Positions 24,197 through 35,100 of a DNA stretch of 64,000 nt are shown here, in pieces. The translations under genes and the position numbers were made by a program. Position 1 is the first letter of the stretch. Each line of letters opens with the position of its first letter. Below the pieces are notes generated by a model that had not been told where the DNA came from, did not search any database, and worked only from the letters and a program-made list of their open reading frames with translations. Origin of the DNA: Taenia hydatigena (Eukaryota; Platyhelminthes; Cestoda; Cyclophyllidea; Taeniidae); assembly GCA_036345935.2 (NCBI GenBank), contig JADWOT020000006.1, positions 5,707,543 through 5,771,542 on the forward strand. Direction: 5' to 3'.

Positions 24197-24227
24197 GTTA
24201 TTCAACTCTTCAGTCAAAGCCACTTTC

Positions 24228-24233
24228 AATAAA
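24228..24233 (+). terminator. Polyadenylation signal of SEM1
   Basis: AATAAA in TTTCAATAAACTT, 32 bp after the TGA at 24,194-24,196. This fits a very short 3' UTR. Confidence 0.75.
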
Positions 24234-27200
24234 CTTTATATACACATTGTATACCTTTATGTTGTCTACCTCTTGTGCTATTTCCCCGTCTCGTGTATTT
24301 TGATCAGCTTACGACGTTGGAGGGTTGGAGCACGTCATCAAAGCAGTAGGTGGTTAGTATTTAATTTCCATACATTCTTTGCGTACAATTACTTCAATCA
24401 CTGCAATGATACCGGTGTCAAAGAACCGATACTTAATCTGGTTTGAGTGTGATTAATCAAAACAGGCAAACTTGTGCCAATCCCAAACCGACACTGGCTT
24501 TAGAAGTGTCCCAATCTCGTTCTCTTCATACCGCAAAGTGTTTGCTACAATCTTCTCAGCTCGAATTCAGAGCGCTCTAAATGGAATTAGCTATGATTGG
24601 TAGCACAATGTCGCTTCCGCCTTCAAATTATTCAATTAGGCTAACGAAAGCCTTCTTGCCCAGTCTATTTTAACGTGTGAAATTCGCAATCTTCCTTCTA
24701 CATCTTATGAATGCAAGATGCAGAAAGTAAAAGGGTTCCCAGTTTTGTGTGCTTTCATAGGCGCACACCTCGTGGTTATAAGATTTTAATGTCGTTGAAA
24801 TACGCTCCAGCCTGCGCAACTCCCGAGCTAGCATAAGATGGCATTTTTGGGGGAACAGAAGTGCGCCTTCGGTCGCCTATTGTGTAGGAGAGTGCCTTTG
24901 GCGTCTGTTCATCTGTTGGGCAATCGTTGTTAGCGAATTCACTGTCAGAAACCTGGAGGAGCATCAGCGGCTGCCGTTCTGTTCCAACAAGCGACTAATT
25001 GCTATCAATGGTTGGCAAGTTTAATCGCTGCTCGAAAGAGGAAAGCCTAAGGTTGCGTTGGATGGGCTTGTCAGTCAAAGAATTGTCATCGCTCCGTACA
25101 ACTCATGGCTTCTTTTCGCGTTGGGGAAGAATGACGAAGCTTCCCTACCAACTGCTTCAAATTCCTGTGGGTGGTAATCCCGCGCCGAACATGAATGCAT
25201 GGTAGTACTCAACCTTTATGGCATCAGGTCTATTTGCCGCTGCTGCCCCAAATCTGAGGGATTAAACTGCCTCAGGGTGTCTAACGTCCACTTCATTGGC
25301 TTAACTTCAAGGGGCTTATTTACTACACATGATTTAACGCAAGTGGTTGTCATAAACCGGTGCAGAACTCGCGCCACACACTTGTGACGCCGGATTTAGA
25401 TGCGATAATTGGGACGTCGCAAATGAGTGGCATTGAGAGCGAATGTGTTGAGCGATACAGTTGAAGGCAACCCAAGGATCAAACATTTCGGCGTATTTTA
25501 ATGTTTCTTTGGTGTAGGGCTTTCAGTACCCTTGAAGTCATCAGCAGTTTCTAGGATGCCTTTCAAGGTAGCTACATAACCTACTTTGGCTTGTCGGTAA
25601 ATTTAAATGTACAAAGGGAGAGGCCTTCGACTTGGGTTCTTGCAGAAAGCACTCAATTCTTAACTCTGAAATCATTACAAGCACTACACAATGCATCCAA
25701 CAGCTCATCATCATCAATAATAGTTATTTTGTGGTGGGTAGTTTATTTTAAAAGAGAAACAAACCCATGTTTCCATTCATCTCTAATGCTAATTCAGTGA
25801 CCGAAGCTAGAAACTCAAGACAGAACTACAATGAGTAATATCTGTCCACTTAACTAGAGGTTAAGACTGCATTGCGTATTCGAGTATCCGGATGCAACTG
25901 CCACGGAGACAAGCCTCGACACTTTTTATAAAGAAATGGGAGTGGTTTCTCGACTAACTAACTATAAGCGTAGATTGGTATGAGTGACTTGATTTGTGAG
26001 GTATGGAGTGAAATGAAGCAATTCGAATAACACAAAGAAAACTCGTAATACTACCATTTCTGTAAGTCAACAAGCCCTGTTCTTGGTACCAGAGAAGGAT
26101 TATTGTAGTCATTTCATGAAGACGATAGAGTAGAGTAAATTTGAATGGGAATTATGGAAATTCAATTGCTTTAACTCCTTCACCGGTGTCTGCGTTTCTC
26201 GAGTGCCGTGAAAGCAGACCACCCTCCACTCACCGCCAAGTTATACTAGGTTGAAAAAAGATGTTAGGAGCTGCCTTAGTTACAAGGCGGTTTTTATGAA
26301 AATTGACGCCAAAACCCACCATAACTTTTGACTAGGTAACCGTGTGTCTACACAGGGCCCTCGACCATTTGCACAACACTTGCCCCAAGCCAGGAAAGTA
26401 GAATAAAAACACCCTGCTTCAACAAGATCCGTTATCAGTGGAGAGTATTGAAATTTGAGACTGTACTAATTTCATTGAGACCACGGAAACGCGAAGCTAG
26501 GCTTATTTTGTCTCCCGCCAGGTGTAAATCTACGACCTTAACCGACAATGACAAGCGAAAATGCCTCCGACAATCGTAAATACCCAAGAAGAGCATACGG
26601 AGCCCATGGAAGGGTGTAGTCCACGTCTGTGCGGGAAAACTCATTGCTGCTTTTGAAATTATTAAGTAGTTGCCGTAGCTACTGCAGGCAGGCGTAGTAA
26701 CATCAATCACCAACTTCGAGTTGAGCGGTGCGGACTAGGGCAACACACCTCCACTCATTTACCTGCGATAATGACCATTATAAGGCGAACAAGTAATTTT
26801 TGAAACAGCATTTACATAGCTTAAGAAGGCTTTCTAAATACTAGATCTATTTAAATTTTCACCAAAATCTATCATCATTTCTAAACAAAAACAAATTTGC
26901 TACAAATTCTGCTTAGCTACAACGTCCTGGCCCTCGATGCAATCGAGGTGAACAAAATCGCCTCCGTTTCTTTCACGCCTTCATTTCCCAACTATTGTAA
27001 AGGGAAAAGAATGGCATTTTACTCACAGGTGCGTGATTCAGAAGGTTGGGAGGGAGAGGGTCGGACCAAACAATAGTAAGGTCGCTGACTCAACCAACTT
27101 CTTACCTAAAGTCACTCAATCACTCCACTCACTGGCTCGCTCACTCACTCAAATTATGAACTCATGACGTACACAAAAGAGATGAAGAAAAATTAGTTGA

Positions 27201-28765
27201 CAGTCTCAGAAACAGTCAAAAGTGCTTTCAATGCATTTCATACAGTGCCTACTTGTGTGTCAGCTTCAATGCCTTTCCCTGCATGGCCTTAAACACCACT
27301 GAAGTTTAGTCCTCGCACGTGAGCCTTCAACTCCTCTGATTAACAGTGGCACGTAATTCAATGTCGCACTGCTGACAAGACTAGGGAGCCTTCTCCACCT
27401 CTTGCAGCGGTTCCAGGCAAGAATCAAAGAGGTGCAAATCACCCACGCCATCGCATGCTATAAAAATGGCAGAGAGCGCAAGAATCGTCAAAAGTCGACG
27501 AAAGTTGCGTAAATATGCTTGAACCTCTCAATAAAGCCCAGCCGAACACGCGTCAGCCCCATTTGAATAAGGTTTTTTCGTACAACTATGGTTCAAACGA
27601 GATGGGCCTGTGCTCATAAATCCATGATTCCTATTGGTGTATCAAAAAACAAGGAGATAAAAGTGTAATGCCCCAGATAAATAAATATTAAAAGCAACAG
27701 CCATTTGAATAACGCAAATATAAACCATTGACTCATTTAAAAAGTGCTTCGCGAGACACTTTCAATCCGAAACCTAAAGTTTTCGTGTCCAAAATGCCAG
27801 CGCATTCCTCCAATGATTAGTTTTGACGCAATGGAAAAAACAAAGAACCGTCAAAACTCCAGTAAAAAACCAACAAACGTGTAGGAAATAAAATTAATCT
27901 GATCCCCTAAACCCAAACCGAAAAGGAGCTGGTTTGCTGTGCAAACGGCGCGCCTCAAAAAGTTGAGAATCAAGTTAGCAATGGCACAAATTTCCTCAAT
28001 TCACCAGAGGCAGCAAACCTTTGCTTGTCTCACCTCTCAAAAGAGATCATATTCCCAATATACTTTTCTTTCTCCAAGGCCAAAGAAAAATGTGTGCAGT
28101 TTGTGAAGTTGTTCCAACCCTACCACCCAACCGTACCGCCACTGTGAATTCCAGTTAAACATCTAACTGTAGAGGTGACGGGAGCGTCTGCTTCAGTACA
28201 CATACGCACTCATGTGAGACAATGTAGTCGAACGAAATTCCAAAAACAGGCAGAAGTCAGTTGAAAACGCGGCGGAAGTTAAGCCTGCTAATACAGTCTG
28301 TACTCATTGTACTGGATAAAGAGACAATCAGGAAGATAATACATCCCGGGCAGACATGAAATTGAGGCAAATTTGGTCGCCAAGATTCACCACAAAACCT
28401 GTATATACACTTGACAAGGCGTATATTAACCGACCTCAGTTTGAACTCTCAAAATGTCAGCCTGAAAGACGGTATCAGGATTGTCGTAAAAGTTTTACAC
28501 GCGCTTCGGTGTAGTAAAATTAAAAGTGAGACCAAGAGAATTCGACTGAAGAAGCGCAATCCGAGGCTAGGTTCACTTAGGAAACGGGTAATACAAAGAA
28601 TGCATGTCTACTAGACGAACGTATATGCGCATTTATCATTTCATGGTGGCGGTAACACATCATAAACAGTAGCCAGGATTCCAAATGTTTCTTGAGGAAC
28701 AAAATAAAGACTGCCATTTCTTATTCTCAGTAATGGATGAGTAGAATAGGAAAAAAGAAATAAGA
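24234..28765. other. Intergenic, no gene recognised
   Basis: About 4.5 kb between the convergent 3' ends of SEM1 (+) and the sugar transporter (-). No ORF with recognisable content was found. It contains one inverted copy of the dispersed repeat described at about 27,025-27,240. Confidence 0.6.
27025..27240 (-). repeat. Dispersed repeat, copy C (inverted)
   Basis: Read on the minus strand this matches, with substitutions and small gaps, the repeats at 41,582-41,880 and 46,718-46,990. Shared blocks are TGCATTGAAAGCA (with copy B), a TTCTTCAT...TATGT/GTGTACGT...ATGAG block, the GAGTGA-rich block followed by GTGGAGTGATTGAGTGAC, and TTTGGTCCGACC (with copy A). Low identity suggests an old element. 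No coding capacity or terminal repeats were seen. Confidence 0.55.
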
Positions 28766-28771
28766 TTTATT
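28766..28771 (-). terminator. Polyadenylation signal for the distal transporter exon
   Basis: TTTATT on the + strand is AATAAA on the minus strand, 188 bp downstream of the stop at 28,959. It supports the distal exon being a real transcript end. Confidence 0.5.
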
Positions 28772-28958
28772 GAAACAATATCGTGCGTCTCAATACATAC
28801 ACCCTCCAATGATATGTTATGGGGTATTGAAAAAAAACAGGAAAATCAACATTTATAAAGAACGCAACTTAAGAAATGCCAATTCAAGGTCAGAGTTGCT
28901 TCAAAAAACGTCGCGGATAATACAAAAGATAGACGAACAAGCAAGTCAAAGTGAAAGG

Positions 28959-29330
28959 CTACGGCGAGGACGCACTAGCAGCAGACGGCAGAAAGGCTCT
29001 GTTGGTCTCAGGCAGCCGACGATGGAGGCAGATGGTGGCGAAAATAGTGATGACGCTGTAGAAGAGAAAGATGACCACCTCGCCAATCCCGACACTTTTA
29101 CCACCGGCATCGCTGAAGGTGCCACCACCAAGAGCGTTGACAAAAGGTTGGAAAGTCTGGGTAACAACGAAGGAGGTGATCCAGTTGACCGCCACAGCAG
29201 CGCCACCCACGGTGCCTCGGTGCTGCGGGGGAAAGAGCTCCGTGCTCACCAACATTGCTAGCGGTCCCCAACCGCACTGGAAGCCCATAAGAAATCCCAC
29301 CAGTGCCAGACTTGGCACCATGGGTGACAA
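28959..29330 (-). CDS. Alternative 3'-terminal exon (4B) of the sugar transporter, TM10-TM12
   Basis: On the minus strand the acceptor TTTTTTCTCTGTAG ends at 29,331, and the exon opens in phase 0 and runs to a stop at 28,959. It encodes GFLMGFQCGWGPLAMLV, STELFPPQHRG, AAVAVNW and VTQTFQPFVN, then a Gly-rich insertion, then LHRRLPETNRAF and a short Ser/Ala tail. It aligns along its length with exon 4A (32,467-32,111), but synonymous positions are well diverged, so both have been kept as protein for a long time. It is in phase with the donor at 34,863. Joined to exons 1-3 it gives 560 residues. No N-terminal transporter exons lie between 4A and 4B, so it cannot be the end of a second complete gene here. 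It is either an alternative last exon or an orphaned duplicate. Confidence 0.75.
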   Translation of the reverse strand: MSPMVPSLALVGFLMGFQCGWGPLAMLVSTELFPPQHRGTVGGAAVAVNWITSFVVTQTFQPFVNALGGGTFSDAGGKSVGIGEVVIFLFYSVITIFATICLHRRLPETNRAFLPSAASASSP

Positions 29331-30194
29331 CTACAGAGAAAAAACACGCAATTTCCCATAACTTGCCTTCTTTCAATATGCCCATCATGAAGATAGATGA
29401 TCCCGCTTGCTGAGATAATTTAAAATCTTGCACTACTTTTCCAGGGTAGTGTTTGTGCAAATGTCAGCGATTTGAAAAGACCGTTTAATAGGAACTTAAA
29501 AGTGCTGCCTCTAAATCCGCTCAACGAAATATCTTGCCTTAGTTGCTTTAAGCTATTTATCGTCCGATACACATTTTGAGTAGCATTTTTCACAAAGATC
29601 CGGAAACAGGCCCCACGATCTTGCCCTTGGTAGAGCATGAATGATGCCTAACTAAATTCCAGCATTCCCCTCTTGCACTACCATCCCATTGGGTAAATTG
29701 TGAAACTGAGACTAGAGCAATGAGCCTTGACTCTTCGTAGCAGCAGCCTGATCGCTATTTCTGCCTGGTGAGGCTATGAGAATGCTCCAAAAACTCGCAA
29801 ACAGGCTATTCTGTGTGCAAAAGAGTGAACGCGAAGTGGCCAACTCTTCCACCATCGCAAATTGGAAGAGAAGTTTAAAGGCAAAGTAGCGGCTTATCAC
29901 AGGCGAGAAATTTCAACGTATGGGAGGAAAAAATGTTACACGGTTGAAATTTGTAACGAAGAAAATTCGACGTTTTGTTAAATTGGATATATGCGCAATG
30001 GGAAATGGCGGGAGGTAGCAGTAGGTAGAAGAATATGAGAGATTTGGCCTTCCGACCTTGTGATATCTATTTAATAAGATTTAATGAAGTTAATTACCGT
30101 TATTTAAACAAATTAGGCGCTCCTACAAGACCAAAAATGCTTGAGAATTGAGTTGTAGAGATGCAGAAAGAGCTGGAAATTTAAAAACACGACC

Positions 30195-30488
30195 CTAGGA
30201 CAGAGGGAAATAAAATTGGGGCCGTAACAGCTGCCTCAAAAAAAAAGGAGCAATCGAAACCACGTCTCGAGAGTTGAAATAAATTTGGGACAGTTCATCC
30301 TTGAGAAAGATAGCTGCGTCAGTATCACAAACACCGTAGCCAGAGACCAAGAATGCTGCTGCTACCGATACACAGTAATTACTAAGCAGAATCCAGTTTA
30401 TCCAAGCGTCCTTAGCAAATCGGTTGGCCACGCAGCTACTTCTAGCCGACAGAAGAATGCATGACCACACCCAGCAAAGAAAATCCAA
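30195..30488 (-). other. Hydrophobic open frame between transporter exons 4A and 4B
   Basis: A minus-strand frame of about 97 codons with hydrophobic stretches (WINWILLSNYCVSVAAAFLV), no recognised family and no clear splice context. It could be chance or a relic exon. Confidence 0.15.
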
Positions 30489-32063
30489 GATTAGTCACTC
30501 TCTTATTTTCCATATTGTCCTGTCCCTTTCCACTCCACCGTACCATCCTTCCCTGCGACCATAGAAGGCGATTGGAGTGGTGTTTCAAACAAGCAGCATT
30601 GCAGTTAATTTAAGGCGTTCAAGTGTTGCAACAATTAAGCGACTAAGATTAAACTCGATAACCAAATAAGCTTGGTTATAACACTAAAGGCATAATGAAT
30701 AATAACAAGTTGCAAGGAAATTGACATGATAATGTTTAGCCGGGAAGTTATTCCTAAGTGGACGGTAATTTTTTTCCCGAAAAAATGGTTGATTCGATGG
30801 TGTTGATGCTGAAGTTATGCACCCATGCTTCCAAAACTCATTAGTAACAGCACAACGTCCATTTTGAAGGCTACAAACATTGGACAAAAAAAACAAAAAT
30901 GTTCTTTTTTTAGGTCACCATACGACTTAACACACTCGCTTTCAAAGTATCACATCTGGACCGGCGAATTCTGCACCGGTGCCAATGGGGAAGAAACGAG
31001 AGAAGCTTTTCCATCTGGCCTCAAAGTGAATAAGAGTTGGTAATGATGGCAGAGAGGTCGAGTACTATGGTGCATTCATGTTCGGTGCAGGATTACCACA
31101 CACAGAAAATGAAAACAAGTGGTGGAAGAGCTTTGTCATTGCAGCGATTATATCATTGTAAGCATGTCACTTGCCATTAAATCGTGTCGTGTATGTTCAT
31201 TTACCATCTGTGAAGGCGGAAAGAAGTACATAAGCTGTATAGAGTGAAAATGGGCAGTGAAATTGCTAGACATTTGGCCAAGAGAAACAAATTCAATGCA
31301 ATCCCAACGCTAATGAGCACGCGAAATACGCCAGATACTGGAATTCGAATAAACAAATAAATCTTGTGAAAGGGGGACGTGAAGATCAACAAATGACGCT
31401 ACCAAACCATGAAATTTTTGATGTTACGTGCAACATCAAAACTTCAGATGAACAGTTGCAACAGGTAGCGATGCCCTTCAATAATAACAATAACAGTCTA
31501 TTCAATCTTAGAAAACCTTTTTGACAGGCAGCTATTCCTCTACCGAGAAATATATCAAATTCGAATCCTGATAGAGGATACGTAAAATTGAAATGAGGGC
31601 AAATTAACCAACAACATTTCCAACTCTAAAATAAGCAATTTGGCTTCAAGTTTAAACTACCTTTTCACGCATTCATCAAGTAATCGTTTGAATATGCTAC
31701 TAATAATACTGAAATCTTTCATGAGGGAGCGGCGGGCTCTGATCATTCGCATAAATGAGGCGGAAGAAAAACGGAGGAATACAATCGGGAAAGATAGAGC
31801 GTGAAGCAATCCTCCAGTTGTGCATGTGGGAAATTGGCGAATAAGTAAAAATCACTCGTAGATGTATGGGATTGGAGGCTATGCTTTATGAAGTCTAACG
31901 ATGCATAAAAATCATTCAAACTGGGAAATCACTCAAAAATTACACTTAAGAAGGCAAACGAGAACGATACCCAAACAGAAAATAAAAACGACAGACAATT
32001 ACCAGGAAAAGGCGTAAAGGAGGGTAAAATGCAAAGGGCGAACAGAGAGGTAGGTGGGTACGT

Positions 32064-32080
32064 AGAGAGAGAGAGAGAGA
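32064..32080 (+). repeat. GA microsatellite
   Basis: Uninterrupted AG dinucleotide run of 17 bp just downstream (minus-strand sense) of transporter exon 4A. Confidence 0.8.
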
Positions 32081-32110
32081 TCAGCCGGGTTGACCCGTAG
32101 CGAGTGTGCT

Positions 32111-35100
32111 TCAAACGCGAGGCAGTGGCATGAATAAGGCAGCGGCGGAGGGGGCAAAGACTGGATTTGTCTCAGGCAATCGTCGATGGAAATAGGCGGA
32201 AGCGAGGAAGGTGATCATAGAGTGCGCCAGAAAGACCACCAACTCTCCCTGCCCGTCGAGAAGATTCACAAGGGGTTGGAACGCCTGAGTCACCAAAAAG
32301 GTCACACCCCAGTTAATCGCCACAGCGGCCGCGCATGCCGCACCTCGATGACCAGCGGGGAAGAGTTCCAAGACGACCAGCATTGCTAGGGGACCCCAAC
32401 CACACTGATAGCCCAGCAGAAAGACCAGTATTGCAGCCACTGGAGAAATTGGAGCCGAATTCGGGAACTTGAATGACGAGAAGAGGAGGAGGAGGAAGGA
32501 TGTAAAGGGGATGTTAGTGAGTTACAAAAAGGTACAGAGCAGAGCTGGTGCTGTGGTGTGCGTTGTTGCACAAAAGTAGCGAAGAAAACGAAAAAAATCA
32601 AGGCCTGTGACAGCATTCTAGCGGATTTGGGTGACAAAGTTAATTAGGTTACGGATAAGGATTAACCGAAATGATACCAAAATAATAAAAAAAATGGTAG
32701 TATCTAATACCCCATGGCATGAAGAGATCAAGCGCTCCCACAAAATTAAAATTCTGTAGAAAAGGTAAGCAAAGATAAGATCAATGATGCATACATAGCA
32801 CAGCAGTAGAATGAAATAGCAAAGAGTTTGAGAATTCATATCAATGCATTTGAATAGTGAAAGAAACCCTGCTCACACCATTAGGTGAGGAGGAAATTAC
32901 AGTAAAAACATGTAAGATCTATTCAACATACTTTTATTTGGCGATGTGAACCAGATTAAGATTACAAAAAGCTTTCCGTAAATTGACCGATTTCTAACTT
33001 GAGAGAGCAAATGCATAACCAAAATTAATTGCTTTGATAAATGAGAAACTAATCTGTGAATACCTTCCATACAGCTTGAAGTAACTTCTATAAGCAATTC
33101 ACTGCAGTAGGTAAGTAGTCTACGTAGTGAGCCAACGCCTACACGATTGATTCGGTTTCCATCCCGCGCAGTTGAGTCAGGTCACACTATCACATAACCT
33201 TATGTGATCTTTAGGGGACTACCAAGGTAGTATTGGGTACATAAATTCTACCGCTTTTATGGAAAATTTATTTAGATAGCCGAAAAAAGTAGCTGTTTGG
33301 CTCAAACTCAGAACAAAGACGCTAGTAATTTGTCCGTAGAGCAAAACTTTGCTGCAATGAAAAACGGCAATTCAGAGGTGCAAAATTCGGTAAATGCAGC
33401 TTTGTGAAATAGCAAAATGGAAAAAGCTCCTCTAATTGGGGGGAGGGGGGAGACTTCAAAACAATGTGTAGACCATTAGTCAAAAATTGAAGACTAGACA
33501 AATTCTTTGCCTTACATTCAGCGGCAACAACAACACATGCGAAGGCAACTTTTGCCGACCAAAACTTTTTAGGTGATTCGACAACCAGCAAAAGACACAT
33601 GATCAATTCACCAAGACACCACCAGAGCTACATGGTTGCTTCGTTTAATCGGTTGATAAGTCATACCGCAGGCAATAGGGAATGTTACCAAGGGAACCAA
33701 CGTAAATAATGGTATTACAATCCAAACAGGCCCTTGCTATACGACTCTGTACATTGTTAAGAGAAACGAGGCAGAGGAGCAAGGATCGTCTTCAGTTTCA
33801 CCTAGAAAACAAAAAACTTCCAAAATAAGCAACAAGGATAGCCGCGTGTCATGAAGTCGATGATGCACACACAAACGGTAGTCCATCGCACCGTTGACGA
33901 TGCGACTCTAACTGAACAGCCGGCAGGTAAATACACTCAGCGTAGTGAAATATAGAAGGCGGAAAAGGGACAGAAATGGAAGAACGCTGATGCCAATGAC
34001 CAGAGAGCATTTAAACTACATAAAGTACCAACGCCGCAATCTGTTACCGAATTTATTCATTAAGCAAGTTTGACTGACAGGTTGAGGTTATTAAACATGA
34101 ATAAAAGCGGTAAACTTAGATTTTCTATGTAAGCACTCAAAATGCATCTCGAAAAACAAGTTAGACATTTTTGTCTCCCTCGCCTTCAAACTGCTATCTG
34201 TGACAAAGGAGTTGGGGGTGAACTCTCTTGTATGAAGGATAGTTGGGCGCATTTAGACCAGCAGAAAAAAATGAGTAGATGTTCTCAACTAAACTACCCA
34301 ATCTCAACTCACAATATCAATGAAGGAAACTAGTTTACCACCGGTTTTAAGAGTAACTACTCGAAAGTGCATTCTAGCAATGGCTGAACTAGAGCGTAGG
34401 CGGGTATGCATAGTCGAGGGGTGAAATTTGGTGCAGAAGATTTTGTACTTCACATGCCACTTAACAATCCATTAATACTCCGAATGGCCGCTTCTTACAG
34501 CCGTTTATATAAAACACAACGACACCACCCGATCATCGATATCACAGGGATGCATTATTGTTTGCCTACAATTTGACTAACAAGCTTATAGTTCTGCAAA
34601 TCCTCTCTAAGTCGGCGATTAAATTTCCTGTAGATTTCTTTGGCTCATCACTCTGCCGAAGACAGCTCAGATGATATACCGGTGACACCACTAAATGAAA
34701 TTACTCCAGAAGAACAATAATATATACATATATATATATAAGCTCTCGCTGCAGATAGCTGAAATCGTAGTGCAATAACCACAAAGGCTCCTCTGGACAT
34801 GCACATGTACTTCCATACTTGTTTAACTTATTATCCCAAATCTTGAAACGCATGAGGACTCACCTGCTGGCCGACGGCAAAGAAGAACATGGAGATGGAC
34901 ATGATAACGCCCGTGGCAACCACTAGGAGGCGTCGAGGCAGACGATTGATGATGAGGAAGGAGGCGAGGAGGGAGAAGAAGAGTTGGGCCAATCCGAGGG
35001 CGAAGGCGCAGCGCGCCGAGTGAGTAACATGGACCATGCGCTGACACAAGGGCTCAGTGTAGAAAGTGATCACATTGATGCCTGTGGTCTGCTGCGCCAC

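Noticed and set aside
32186..32389. + strand ORFs overlapping transporter exons 4A and 4B
   Set aside because: Antisense shadows of the transporter coding sequence. The minus frames carry conserved membrane-protein motifs.
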